Source: Mycolicibacterium litorale
GTDB taxonomy: Bacteria; Actinomycetota; Actinomycetes; Mycobacteriales; Mycobacteriaceae
Reading direction: 5' to 3'
Length of the DNA: 64,000 bases
NCBI RefSeq assembly: GCF_010731695.1
Contig: NZ_AP022586.1
Span: 4,526,001 to 4,590,000, forward strand
Under the pieces are notes generated by a model. That model had not been told where the DNA came from. It ran no database searches and was given only the letters and a program-made list of their open reading frames with translations. This document shows, piece by piece, positions 17,942-26,605 of this stretch; the stretch's first letter is position 1, and every line of letters starts with the position of its first letter. The translations under genes were made by a program, and so were the position numbers.

Positions 17942-19155
17942 GCCTGCGCGGGCGTCACGGGGACCACCACGGCCTCCCGTAGCAGCCTGCGGATCAGCAC
18001 CGTCCCGTCTGCCCGGTCGAGGCCGGGCAGGCTGCCCGCGTCGGCCGTCAGGCCCCGGTGCAGGGCCAGCAGCGCCGGCCCACACGAGCCCGGGAAGGTG
18101 ATGACCCGGTCGGGGAGCCGCAGCGTGATGCCGTCACCGGCGGTGTCCACCGCCGCGACGAGGCCGTGGCGCCACCGCACCGGCGTGGTGTCCGAGTGCG
18201 CGGCCGCGTCCAGAATCGCCAACGGCCGCACCGCCACCGGGCGGGTCCGCTCGGCGTGCCTGCGCGTCAACTGCCGCGCGGCGGCACCGCTGAGCGCGGT
18301 CGCGTCGTCGCGCAGGGTTTCGACGAGCTGCGCCATCACCTTGCTCACCGTCGCGATGATCTCATCCTGATCGGCCGGATCGCCGCCCATCGGCAACGAT
18401 GCCCGAAACGTGGCGTTGTCGGCCAGCGCATCGACCACCGCACGCGCCACGTCCACGCCCGTCACCGCGGACACCCCGACGGTGAGGTGGACCGAGGTGG
18501 TGTCCAGCGCCTGCGCCGAATGCACCCATCCGCGCGGGAGATACAGCGCATCGCCCGCCGACAGCACGGTGTCGATCACCGGTTCGCCCCCGGCGCGGTC
18601 GGTGACGGCTGCCCGGTGCTGCGTCCACGGCTGCGAGGGCAGCGGGTGGGTGTGCACCGGTTCGTGGACGACCCAGCGCTTCTGGCCGGCCGTCTGCAGC
18701 ACGAACACGTCGTGGACGTCGTAGTGCGGGTCGAACCCCCGGTTACTGGGCGGGGTGACATAGGCGTTCGCCTGTACCGGGTGGCCGAGGTCGTCGACCA
18801 TGCGGTGGACGAAGTCGATCACCGGCGGCCACAGTCGGTGCAGACCCTGCAGCACGATCGTCGCGCCGGCGGCGAACTGTTCGAGCACCTTGGCGGAGTC
18901 GACCTGGTCGGGCATCTCCGCACCGAAACCGGCCGGCCCCAGATAGCAGTCCTTGGCCAGGACGTCACCCTCTTTGGCCAGTCGGATGAACGGCGCGCGT
19001 ACCCCGCGTTCGGCTATCAGCTCGTCGACCATCGCGGGCGAGAGCAGGTCGGCGAAGTCGCGGGGTAGCGCGCCGGAACGGCTGAGCAGCGGTCGGCGAC
19101 CCCAGTATTCAGTGGCGAATGTGCCCGGGTCGGTGGCGATGCAGCGGCTCAGCAT
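17938..19155 (-). CDS. JmjC/cupin-type 2-oxoglutarate oxygenase
   Basis: A 405-residue protein of the cupin_4/ribosomal-oxygenase (RoxA/YcfD, MINA53, NO66) family, Fe(II) and 2-oxoglutarate dioxygenases that hydroxylate residues in proteins. The iron triad is visible as H144 and D146 in FDPHYDVHDVFVLQ and H212 in YLPRGWVHSAQ. K159 in AGQKRWVVHEP is a candidate 2-oxoglutarate ligand. The N-terminus has the family's EYWGRRPLLSRSG element. The C-terminal third is a winged-helix-like domain. It starts 9 bases after the repeat-peptide gene, with GTGAG in the gap as Shine-Dalgarno, and overlaps the downstream ferredoxin-like gene. The small peptide is a candidate substrate. Confidence 0.82.
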   Translation of the reverse strand: MLSRCIATDPGTFATEYWGRRPLLSRSGALPRDFADLLSPAMVDELIAERGVRAPFIRLAKEGDVLAKDCYLGPAGFGAEMPDQVDSAKVLEQFAAGATIVLQGLHRLWPPVIDFVHRMVDDLGHPVQANAYVTPPSNRGFDPHYDVHDVFVLQTAGQKRWVVHEPVHTHPLPSQPWTQHRAAVTDRAGGEPVIDTVLSAGDALYLPRGWVHSAQALDTTSVHLTVGVSAVTGVDVARAVVDALADNATFRASLPMGGDPADQDEIIATVSKVMAQLVETLRDDATALSGAAARQLTRRHAERTRPVAVRPLAILDAAAHSDTTPVRWRHGLVAAVDTAGDGITLRLPDRVITFPGSCGPALLALHRGLTADAGSLPGLDRADGTVLIRRLLREAVVVPVTPAQA

Positions 19156-19164
19156 CTCACTGGG

Positions 19165-19347
19165 TCACGCGGTTCCGTCGGCCCCGCCGTCGTGGCCTTC
19201 GGGGTTGGAGCCGCCGTCAGCGGTGCCTTCACCGGTGTTCGCGGTTCCGTCGGCCCCGCCGTCGTGGCCCTCCGGGTTCGAGCCGCCGTCAGCGGTTCCC
19301 TCGCCGCCGCCCGGAGTGGTGGTGATGTCGTCGTCGTCGAGCGCCAT
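19165..19347 (-). CDS. 60-residue Gly/Asp-rich tandem-repeat peptide
   Basis: A short acidic peptide starting MALDDDDITTTPGG and then carrying two identical 22-residue repeats (GEGTADGGSNPEGHDGGADG plus TA), joined by Asn-Thr. There is no signal peptide, no cysteine and no hydrophobic core, so it is probably unfolded. I chose the ATG at 19347, which follows AAAGGGA; a start at 19371 would add eight residues. The gene directly precedes a JmjC oxygenase in a tight operon. The DDDDITTT segment could be a leader and the repeats cores bearing residues (Asp, Asn, His) that such enzymes hydroxylate. That is inference; I do not recognise the peptide. Confidence 0.75.
   Translation of the reverse strand: MALDDDDITTTPGGGEGTADGGSNPEGHDGGADGTANTGEGTADGGSNPEGHDGGADGTA
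19168..19305 (-). repeat. Two 66-base coding repeats in the peptide gene
   Basis: Copies at 19168-19233 and 19240-19305, separated by six bases, encode the same 22 residues. They differ at a few third-codon positions, for example in the Glu, Pro, Ser and Thr codons, while the protein is unchanged. This implies selection on the peptide sequence rather than a very recent duplication. Confidence 0.9.
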
Positions 19348-19523
19348 GGTGTTCCCTTTCTGTCGGCGCATCGCGCCGAATACCGGCTCCGGCCGTCAGG
19401 GCGACCCGCGAGCGGGCTGGGTACCGGCACGCTGCCCCCGCAGGGTTGCCAGCCACGGGCGTAACGAAACGACCCCTAATCGATGCCACTGGTACCGTAA
19501 CCGGTCGACAGTGAGGAGAACCG

Positions 19524-20507
19524 ATGCTGATCGGCGTCACCGGAGGAACCGGATACGTGGGAGCGCATTGCGTACGAGCCCTGCTGGCGGACGGCCACGG
19601 GGTTCGGCTGCTGGTCGGGCCCGATGCCGAGGGGGCGCCGGTGCTCGACCGTCTGGCCGGACTCGGTGGCGTCGAGGTGCTCTCCGGTGACATCCGCGAC
19701 GCGACGACGATCTCCCACCTTCTCGACGGGTGTGACAGTGTCCTGCACGGCGCGGGCGTGGTGGGCACCGACAACCGTCGCAGCGCGCTGATGTGGGAGG
19801 TCAACGCATACGCGACCGAGGCGCTGCTCACCCAGGCGGTGCGCGCCGGTCTCGACCCCGTCGTGTCCGTGAGCAGCTACAGCGCGTTGTTCCCGCCGCC
19901 GGACGGGATCATCGGGCCGGACACCCCGACGTCGGCGGGCCGCAGCGCATACGCCAAGACGAAGGGGTACGCCGACCGCGTCGCCCGGCGCCTGCAGGAT
20001 CAGGGCGCGCCCGTCGTCGTCACCTACCCGTCGAGCGTCGTGGGGCCGGCGTTCCACACCGCACCAGGTGTCACCGAACGCGGGTGGGCGCCGCTCGTGC
20101 GGTTCGGGGTGGCGCCCAGGCTGCGCGGCGGCATGCAGATGATCGATGTCCGCGACGTCGCGGCGGTCCACGCCGCGGCGATGAAGCCCGGTCGCGGGCC
20201 GCGGCGCTACGTCTGCGGCGGGGAGCTCGTGACCTTCGACGGAATGATCGACGCCCTCGAGCGGGGGTCCGGTCGGCGCTTCCGGCGAATCCCGCTGAGC
20301 CCTGGCGTATTCCGCGGCATCAGCAGAATCGGCGACACGCTGGCCGGCGTCGTCCCGCTCGGCGACGGGCTGACCTACGAGGCGGCGCTGCTCCTCACCG
20401 CGGCCACCCCGACCGACGATTCGGCCACACGGGCGGACTTCGGTCTCTCGTGGCGGTCGCCGGTGGACGCGATCATCGAGTCGTTCGCCGACCGCGCGCC
20501 CGCCTAG
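19524..20507 (+). CDS. NAD-dependent epimerase/dehydratase family protein
   Basis: A 327-residue extended short-chain dehydrogenase. The nucleotide motif VTGGTGYVGAHCVRALLADG is at residues 5-24, the catalytic pair lies in SAYAKTKGYADRVAR (Tyr-x3-Lys), and VSVSSYSALFPPP supplies the serine. It resembles dihydroflavonol-4-reductase/UDP-sugar epimerase-like proteins common in mycobacteria; substrate unknown. The start ATG at 19524 follows GTGAGGAGAA. It is divergent from the repeat-peptide operon across 176 bases. Its stop lies just before the convergent MarR gene. Confidence 0.82.
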   Translation: MLIGVTGGTGYVGAHCVRALLADGHGVRLLVGPDAEGAPVLDRLAGLGGVEVLSGDIRDATTISHLLDGCDSVLHGAGVVGTDNRRSALMWEVNAYATEALLTQAVRAGLDPVVSVSSYSALFPPPDGIIGPDTPTSAGRSAYAKTKGYADRVARRLQDQGAPVVVTYPSSVVGPAFHTAPGVTERGWAPLVRFGVAPRLRGGMQMIDVRDVAAVHAAAMKPGRGPRRYVCGGELVTFDGMIDALERGSGRRFRRIPLSPGVFRGISRIGDTLAGVVPLGDGLTYEAALLLTAATPTDDSATRADFGLSWRSPVDAIIESFADRAPA

Positions 20508-20510
20508 GGG

Positions 20511-21008
20511 TCAGGCGCCCCGCTGCGCCGTGCCGACCCGCCCGGGCATGGTCTTCGCGACCTGAATGGTCAACTCCCGCATGGCCGGAATCGCCGCCAC
20601 GAGCGCATCGACCGTTGCCGCGGGCAATTCCGCGAGCGCCGCGGACACCGAACCCGCGATCGCGTCCTCGATCGCCTCGCGTTCGGCGAGCGCGCGAGCC
20701 GTCGGCTCCAGCAGCGACACCCGCCGGTCACGCGGGTCGGCCCGCTTGTCGATGAGTCCTCGGTCCATCAGCGCGCGCACCGCCGTGCTGACATTGCTCG
20801 ACTGCATGTTCGTGACCCCGGCGACTTCCGACACGCTGCGGCCGGGTTCGTCGATGACCGCGCGCAGTACCGCGACTTCGGAGGCCGGCAGCGGTTCGAG
20901 TCCCACCTGCGCCGCCCCGAGCCGGGCGAGCCGCCAGGACAGGTCGTGCAGCGCGAGCGCCAGTTCGCGGTGTAGCGCGGCAGGCGCGCCGACTTCAGCC
21001 ATATTCAT
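20511..21008 (-). CDS. MarR family transcriptional regulator
   Basis: A 165-residue winged-helix regulator. The recognition region is RSVSEVAGVTNMQSSNVSTAV followed by RALMDRGLIDKRADPRDRRV, the MarR wing signature. I chose the ATG at 21008; a second ATG at 21002 is equally possible, while an extension to 21092 runs into the divergent MFS gene. Its divergence from a Bcr/CflA-type exporter over an unusually AT-rich 80-base gap suggests that it represses both itself and the exporter and responds to a drug-like ligand. Confidence 0.85.
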   Translation of the reverse strand: MNMAEVGAPAALHRELALALHDLSWRLARLGAAQVGLEPLPASEVAVLRAVIDEPGRSVSEVAGVTNMQSSNVSTAVRALMDRGLIDKRADPRDRRVSLLEPTARALAEREAIEDAIAGSVSAALAELPAATVDALVAAIPAMRELTIQVAKTMPGRVGTAQRGA

Positions 21009-21060
21009 ATTTTGACACACATATCTTGAAATACGTATGATTTTATAATCAAGTGCCGGG
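21009..21060. promoter_or_regulatory. AT-rich divergent promoter/operator, marR and MFS genes
   Basis: This gap is far more AT-rich than its surroundings. It contains the 8-base palindrome ATACGTAT at 21031-21038 and several TATT/ATAT stretches that could be -10 elements on both strands. MarR repressors usually bind such palindromes between divergent genes. The exact operator limits are not determined. Confidence 0.5.
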
Positions 21061-21090
21061 TCGTCTGCCGTGCACGCCGGAAGGAAGTCC

Positions 21091-22368
21091 ATGCCTCAGA
21101 AGGTCGCGGCGGTCGCATCGCCGCCGTCGGCGGTGCTCATCGCCGTCCTCGCACTGCTCAACGCGGTGACCCCGTTCTCCATCGACATGTACCTGTCGGC
21201 GTTTCCGGAGATGGCGGCCGACTTCAGCACCTCACCGTCGACGATCCAGCTGTCACTGACCACGTTCCTCGTCGGGCTGGCCGTGGGGCAGCTGATCATC
21301 GGGACGCTCTCCGACCGCTACGGCCGGCGACGCCCGCTCATCATCGGCACCGTCGCCTGCGTCGCCGTCAGTGTGGCGTGCGCCCTGGCTCCGTCCATCG
21401 CGCTGCTGATCGCGCTGCGATTCGCGCAGGGGTTCTGCGGCGCGGCGGGTGTGGTGATCTCCCGCGCCGTGATCGCCGACCGCTCGCGCGGGTCCCGGGC
21501 GGCACGGCTGTTCGCGGTGATGATGCTGATCGGCGTCCTGGCACCCATCACTGCCCCGATCCTCGGCGGCGTCATCGTCACCGGATCGGGTTGGCGCGCG
21601 GTGTTCTTCGCGCTGGCCGTTCTCAATGTGCTGACGCTGCTGGGTGTGGTGCTGGCCGTCAAGGAATCCCTGCCCGAAGAGCGTCGGCGGCCCGGAGGGC
21701 TCAAGGCACTGGGCGCCAGCGCGCGCGGGGTGCTGAGCAACCGCTACTACCTCGGCTACACCCTGGTCATGGCTTTCGCCGCTGCCGGGATGTTCGGCTA
21801 CATCGCGGCCTCGCCGTTCGTCGTGCAGAACATCCTCGGATTCTCACCCGCGGCGTATTCGGTGACGTTCGGATCGTGCGCCCTGGCAATCGGCGCGGGC
21901 AGTCTCATCTCCGCGCGCCTGGTGCGGACCATCGCGCCACGCCGTGTACTCATGGGCGGTGTCACCGCACTGCTGGTGGCCACCACGCTGATGGTGCTCA
22001 ACGTCACCGTCGGACACGTGACCCCTTGGGCCACCATCGCTTTGATGGCCTGTTTCATGGGCAGCATCGGATTCGTCTACGCCAACGCCACCGCCTTGGC
22101 GCTGTCGGAGGTGCCCCATGCAGCGGGGACGGGTTCAGCGGTTCTGGGCTTCCTGCAGTACGGCATGGGTGCGGTCACCCCGCCTCTGGTCGGCCTGCTC
22201 GGGGAGGGCAGCGCCCTGCCGATGGCGGTGGTGATGTTCGGCGCGGCGACGCTGGCGGCGCTGTCGCTGTTCACGCTCACCCGCGGACACGTGCCGTTCG
22301 CCGACGAGGTCGACGCGTTGCCCGAGCCCGTCCTCACGGCGTCAGCAGGTGACACCAGGAGTCGGTGA
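21091..22368 (+). CDS. Bcr/CflA family drug efflux MFS transporter
   Basis: A 425-residue 12-helix exporter. Features are the first-helix segment TPFSIDMYLSAFPEMA typical of Bcr/CflA proteins, the loop motif GTLSDRYGRRRPLIIG, and FAQGFCGAAGVVISRAVIAD, the motif C region of drug exporters. The ATG at 21091 is preceded by GGAAGGAAG at good spacing. Known relatives export bicyclomycin, chloramphenicol or sulfonamides; the substrate here is not known. Regulation by the divergent MarR protein is likely. Confidence 0.87.
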   Translation: MPQKVAAVASPPSAVLIAVLALLNAVTPFSIDMYLSAFPEMAADFSTSPSTIQLSLTTFLVGLAVGQLIIGTLSDRYGRRRPLIIGTVACVAVSVACALAPSIALLIALRFAQGFCGAAGVVISRAVIADRSRGSRAARLFAVMMLIGVLAPITAPILGGVIVTGSGWRAVFFALAVLNVLTLLGVVLAVKESLPEERRRPGGLKALGASARGVLSNRYYLGYTLVMAFAAAGMFGYIAASPFVVQNILGFSPAAYSVTFGSCALAIGAGSLISARLVRTIAPRRVLMGGVTALLVATTLMVLNVTVGHVTPWATIALMACFMGSIGFVYANATALALSEVPHAAGTGSAVLGFLQYGMGAVTPPLVGLLGEGSALPMAVVMFGAATLAALSLFTLTRGHVPFADEVDALPEPVLTASAGDTRSR

Positions 22369-22421
22369 GCGACGCGAGCGGGGTGGTCGCGCTCGACCCG
22401 CGGTGGGGTATACCTCGTCCC

Positions 22422-23069
22422 ATGTCGACCCCATCGCCGCTGCTGCTGGCGCTCGACTTCGCCGGGACCTTCGCGTTCGCGCTGAACGGTGCGCTGACTG
22501 CGGTCCGGGCTGAGCGGCTCGACATCTTCGGGGTGGTCACGCTCGGCATGTTCACCGGCCTCGGCGGTGGCACGATCCGCGACATCCTGCTCGACGACCT
22601 GCCACCGGCGACGTTCCTGGACTGGCGCTACCTCGCGCTCGCGGCGACCGGAGGGCTCATCGCGTTCGCGCTGAGCCGCAGGCTCGACCGGCTCGCCATG
22701 CCGATCACCGTCCTCGACGCGGTCGGTCTGAGCGTGTTCGCGGTCCTCAGTGCGTTCAAGGCGCTGGAGATGGGATTCGGTGTGCTGCAGGCGATGATCG
22801 TCGGCACCATCACCGCGGTCGGCGGCGGAACGATCCGCGACATGATGATCGGCCGGATCCCCACCGTCCTGCGCAGCGAGCTCTACGCCATCCCGGCGCT
22901 GATCGGCGCCGGCTGCGCTGCCGCCGCCGAGGCCGCCGGACAGCAGGGCACCGTGGCGGCACTCGGGGCTGCGGCGGTGTGCTTCGCGATCAGGATGGTC
23001 GGCGTGCGGTTCGACCTGCACGCACCGCGCCCGCCCGGCCGGCCCTGGAGTGACGACCCGCCGAATTAG
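22422..23069 (+). CDS. TRIC-type cation channel family protein
   Basis: A 215-residue membrane protein with seven predicted helices and two copies of the UPF0126/TRIC module, seen in the repeated GGGTIRDILLDDLPP and GGGTIRDMMIGRIPT motifs. The family forms trimeric monovalent-cation channels. The ATG at 22422 begins just before the first helix. An alternative GTG at 22365 overlaps the MFS stop (GTGA) and would add 19 residues. The C-terminus overlaps the convergent GreA-like gene by four bases. Confidence 0.83.
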   Translation: MSTPSPLLLALDFAGTFAFALNGALTAVRAERLDIFGVVTLGMFTGLGGGTIRDILLDDLPPATFLDWRYLALAATGGLIAFALSRRLDRLAMPITVLDAVGLSVFAVLSAFKALEMGFGVLQAMIVGTITAVGGGTIRDMMIGRIPTVLRSELYAIPALIGAGCAAAAEAAGQQGTVAALGAAAVCFAIRMVGVRFDLHAPRPPGRPWSDDPPN

Positions 23070-23527
23070 TCGCGGGGCCGGTGCATTCCATACGGCACCG
23101 CCTTGAGCAAAGTGACCGGGACCGACGCACCACTGGGCACCGCGTAGGTGCGCCGATCGCCCGGGCGGGCCCCGATCAGCGCCTCACCCAGCGGCGAGTT
23201 CACCGAATAGACCTCCAGATCGCCGTACTCCGCGCCGCGGACACCGAGTAGGAACGTCTCCTCGTCGCCGGTCTCGTCGAACCGGACCGTCAGCACCATG
23301 CCCGGTTCGGCGATCCCGTCGTCGGGCGGATCCTCACCGACCACGGCGTGCAGCAGCAGATCGTGGATCTGCTGGATTCGCGTCTGACGGGCGCGCTGCA
23401 CCGCGACGGTGTTCTCCTGGCTGTCGTCGGCGGCTTCGGTGGCGAGCAGAGTCCGCAGCTCCGTCAGCTCGTCCTGCAGCCGCGCGTAGGCGACCGGTGT
23501 CATCCAGAATCGTTGAGCGGTGGTCAT
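23066..23527 (-). CDS. GreA/GreB family elongation factor
   Basis: A 153-residue protein with the Gre layout: an N-terminal coiled coil (about residues 10-60, PVAYARLQDELTELRTLL) and a C-terminal FKBP-like domain (YGDLEVYSVNSPLGEALIGA and GDRRTYAVPSG). The coiled-coil tip lacks a clear DxxE acidic pair, so cleavage stimulation is uncertain; it may act as a Gre-like competitor for the RNA polymerase secondary channel. It probably has its own promoter, since a strong hairpin separates it from dadA upstream. Confidence 0.82.
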   Translation of the reverse strand: MTTAQRFWMTPVAYARLQDELTELRTLLATEAADDSQENTVAVQRARQTRIQQIHDLLLHAVVGEDPPDDGIAEPGMVLTVRFDETGDEETFLLGVRGAEYGDLEVYSVNSPLGEALIGARPGDRRTYAVPSGASVPVTLLKAVPYGMHRPRD

Positions 23528-23556
23528 ATTCGTACTCCTCGTCCAGGTGAGAGATC

Positions 23557-23594
23557 GTCGTCAGGGGCGGGTCGACGGCTCCGCCCCTGACGAC
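23557..23594 (-). terminator. Hairpin terminator-like element after dadA-like gene
   Basis: GTCGTCAGGGGCGG at 23557-23570 and CCGCCCCTGACGAC at 23581-23594 form a perfect 14-base-pair stem with a 10-base loop. It lies between the dadA-like stop and the greA-like start, both on the minus strand. There is no U-tract, as is usual in mycobacteria. Confidence 0.65.
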
Positions 23595-23611
23595 TCGATG
23601 CGGGCTTGCGG

Positions 23612-24865
23612 TCAGCGCAGCGGGTCGACGGCCCGCAGGGCCTCGGGCTGTTTGCCGGTGGTGATGTGCTCGGCCAGCAGCCGGCCGGTGACCGGCCCGT
23701 GGGCGAGCCCCCACATGCCGTGGCCGCCGGCGACGTAGACGCCGGGTGCCACCGCCCCGATGAGCGGGCGGCCGTCGGGGGTGACCGGGCGGGGGCCCAC
23801 CCACTCGTGGGTGCGCTCTGCCCACCGCACTCCGTCGAACATCGGCGCGGCCGACGCCACGATCGCCTCGACACGGGCCGGGATGAGCGGTTCGTCCGGG
23901 CCGCGGAACTCCATGGTGCCGGCGACGCGCAGGGCGCCCTGGTACGGCGTGCACGCCACCCTCACCTCGGGCAGGTAGACCGGGCCGGGGATCGGCCGGT
24001 CCACGGGCACCGTGAACGAGTAGCCCCGGCCGGCGCGCACCGGGGTGCGCACCCAGCGGCCGGCGAGCGAGGACAGCCAGGCGCCCGTCGCGATCACCGC
24101 GGCGTCGGCGGTCAGCGGTGTGCCGGTGCGGGGATGGATCCGCACACCCTCGCGGTCGGGCAGCACGTCGACGACGTCGACCGGGCTGATCGTGGCGCCG
24201 CGCGACACCACGGCGCGGGCCAGTGCGTGGGTGAACCGGCCCGGATCGACGAACCGCTGGTTCTCGACGCTGATACCGACGCCCACCGCATTCGAGGCCA
24301 GCGGCACCTGCTCGCCGAGTTCGGCGCGGGTGAGACGGCGGTAGGCGACGTCCTGTCCCGCGTCGCGCAGACCGCGGAGTTCGTCGACAAGGTGGGCGGC
24401 GTGGCGATCCGAGGTGAACAGCGCGGTGATCGGGCCGTCGGTGGTGGGGACGTCGACGCCGTTGGCGGTGAGGACGTCGAACGCTTCGAGGCATTCGGCG
24501 TTGAAGGGCAGGTTCGCGGTGACCGCGCGGTTCCACGACGAGCGGCGGCAGTTGGCGGCGAAGCGGGTGAGGAACGACCACAGCCGGACGTCGGCGCGGG
24601 CCGGTACGTGCAGCGGAGCGGCCGGGTCGGCCAGCGACCGCAGGCCGTAGCCGAGCACCGACGGGTGGTTGAGCGGAATGGTCAGCGCCGGAGACACCCA
24701 TCCGGCGTTCCCCCACGACGCGCCGGCCGCGACCCCGCCGCGGTCGACCACCGTCACCTCGATGCCGCGTTCCTGCAGGAACCACGCGGTGGACAGGCCG
24801 ACGATGCCGGCACCCACCACGATCACCGATCGGGGCCCGCCGTCGAATCCGTCGCCGCCGAACAT
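23612..24865 (-). CDS. FAD-dependent D-amino-acid dehydrogenase-like (DadA)
   Basis: A 417-residue flavoprotein of the DAO/DadA family. The FAD-binding fold starts at VIVVGAGIVGLSTAWFLQER (about residue 15), with AGASWGNAGWVSP typical of DadA, and the C-terminus has GMWGLAHGPVTGRLLAEHI closing the FAD site. Such enzymes oxidise D-amino acids or related amines and pass electrons to quinone. The ATG at 24865 follows a GGAGGTGAC Shine-Dalgarno sequence at suitable distance. It lies 85 bases downstream of the PucR-type regulator on the same strand, suggesting control by it. Confidence 0.82.
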   Translation of the reverse strand: MFGGDGFDGGPRSVIVVGAGIVGLSTAWFLQERGIEVTVVDRGGVAAGASWGNAGWVSPALTIPLNHPSVLGYGLRSLADPAAPLHVPARADVRLWSFLTRFAANCRRSSWNRAVTANLPFNAECLEAFDVLTANGVDVPTTDGPITALFTSDRHAAHLVDELRGLRDAGQDVAYRRLTRAELGEQVPLASNAVGVGISVENQRFVDPGRFTHALARAVVSRGATISPVDVVDVLPDREGVRIHPRTGTPLTADAAVIATGAWLSSLAGRWVRTPVRAGRGYSFTVPVDRPIPGPVYLPEVRVACTPYQGALRVAGTMEFRGPDEPLIPARVEAIVASAAPMFDGVRWAERTHEWVGPRPVTPDGRPLIGAVAPGVYVAGGHGMWGLAHGPVTGRLLAEHITTGKQPEALRAVDPLR

Positions 24866-24950
24866 CACGTCACCTCCACTGAGACAGCACTGTCCCACCG
24901 ATGATGTCCAGCGGACCGGCGGCGGCGGTTGCCCGCTCAGGACAACGCGG

Positions 24951-26501
24951 CTACGACGATTTGTCGGCTTCGGACAACGTGAAACCGTCGTCGTCGGTGG
25001 CGGCGAGCTCGACGGTCATGGCCAGCCGCTTGCGCGCATCGGTCAGGTCGAGGTCGGTCACCTCGGCCATCTTGCGTAGCCGGTAACGGACCGTGTTCTC
25101 GTGCACGCCCAGGCGCTCGGCCGCCTCGTGCAGGTCGCCCTGCGCGGCCAGCCACGCGCGCAGGGTGTCGACGTAGCGCGTCGCGTGGTGTCCGTCGTGG
25201 CGCCGCAGGTCGGCGACCGGCCCGCGCTGCGGGGTGCGGCCGACGCGGGCGGCGATCCGCAGCCGCCGCAGCACGATGTCGTCCCAGGATTCGTCGTAGG
25301 CCGGGGCATCCCCGGCGCCGCCCTGCAGCTCGTGCAGGGCCAGACATTCGTCGGCCTCGTCCCGTGCGGTGCGAAGCTCCAGAACCGTTGCGGTGCTGCT
25401 GATCCCGGCGAAGACGGTGGCGCGGTCGGGGAGCGCCGCGCGCAGACTGCCGACCCAGCGGCGGGCGCTGTCGGCGGGTTCGCTCGGTAGCACCGTGTAG
25501 ACGGTGGTGTCCGACAACGTGCTGCGTCCCGGGCGCGACCATCCGAAGCCCATCGTCGCGCGTTCGAAGGCCAGCAGCAGTGCGGCGTGGCGTTCCTCGC
25601 CGAGGCGGGCGCGCAGCGCGATGACCCGCAGCCCCGCCGGCGGCAGCGCCAGCTTGCTGACCACCGTCGGGGCGTCGACCGTGCCGTCGAGCAACCCGAT
25701 CACCAGATCCGACTCGACCTGTCGCTCGAGATCGGCGCTGGCTCGCGAGCGCAACAGGTGCAGCGCCACCATGCGGGCGCCGTCGGCCAGCGCCCGCAAC
25801 TGCGCACCCCGCAACTCCTGCGCACACGCCACCCACACCGACCCGAGCAGCTCGCGGCCGGCGCGGGCGGCGATCACCATCCGCCCGGCCAGACCTTCTT
25901 CGGGGGCAGGGGCGATGAACATCGGCTCGTCGGAGGCGGCCAGGTGTTTGGCCACACCGCGTTCGGTGAACAGCGCGCGCAGCCGGTCGGGCGCCTGCCT
26001 GCCCAGGATGGTCTCGACCCTGGCGCTGTCGGTGTGCCCCTGCATCCGCGAATAGGCCAGCACCCGCCAGTGCCGGTCCTCGATCGTCACCGCACCGCCG
26101 ATCGCGTCGGCCAGGCTGTCGGCCAGGGCGAACAGATCGGTGGGGCCGCGACCGGACTCGGTCTCGCGGCCCTCGAGCACCAACCCGAAGACCACCGCGG
26201 CCAATTCGCTCCACGACACGTCGGGGTCGACGGCCAGGACGGCGACCGGTCCCGGCACGGCCGCGCCGTCGACATCCGCGGTATCGGCCCGCACCAGCAC
26301 CACCACCGCGTGCGCCGCGCGCGCCCACGCCAGCGCTGTCGCCACCGAATCCGCGCCGACCGCCAGCAGGACGTCGCCGACCACGTCGCGCTCCTCGCGC
26401 AGCGCCACGCTGCGCAGTTCGGTGGAGCGCGGCACCGAGGACGCCCGCAGCGCCACGCCGTAGCCGCCCAGCACATTGACGAGCCGGTCCAAAGTGACCA
26501 C
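24951..26501 (-). CDS. PucR/CdaR family transcriptional regulator
   Basis: A 516-residue regulator with an N-terminal ligand-type domain, a GGDEF-like middle part and a C-terminal helix-turn-helix (LHEAAERLGVHENTVRYRLR, near residue 470), the PucR C-terminal signature. These proteins usually activate catabolic genes for purines, amino acids or amines. The GTG at 26501 places the start at VVTLDRLVNVLGG. The frame stays open to an ATG at 26645, but that would overlap the divergent TetR gene. The downstream dadA-like gene is the likely target. Confidence 0.82.
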   Translation of the reverse strand: MVTLDRLVNVLGGYGVALRASSVPRSTELRSVALREERDVVGDVLLAVGADSVATALAWARAAHAVVVLVRADTADVDGAAVPGPVAVLAVDPDVSWSELAAVVFGLVLEGRETESGRGPTDLFALADSLADAIGGAVTIEDRHWRVLAYSRMQGHTDSARVETILGRQAPDRLRALFTERGVAKHLAASDEPMFIAPAPEEGLAGRMVIAARAGRELLGSVWVACAQELRGAQLRALADGARMVALHLLRSRASADLERQVESDLVIGLLDGTVDAPTVVSKLALPPAGLRVIALRARLGEERHAALLLAFERATMGFGWSRPGRSTLSDTTVYTVLPSEPADSARRWVGSLRAALPDRATVFAGISSTATVLELRTARDEADECLALHELQGGAGDAPAYDESWDDIVLRRLRIAARVGRTPQRGPVADLRRHDGHHATRYVDTLRAWLAAQGDLHEAAERLGVHENTVRYRLRKMAEVTDLDLTDARKRLAMTVELAATDDDGFTLSEADKSS

Positions 26502-26605
26502 ACACGCTCCCCACGCCGACCGTCCGACCAGCCTAATCCGTTCGCTGACGGCGACGCCATCAGCGCGAACACCGCCGCTCGCGGGTCGCACGGTTGAATT
26601 GCGGT

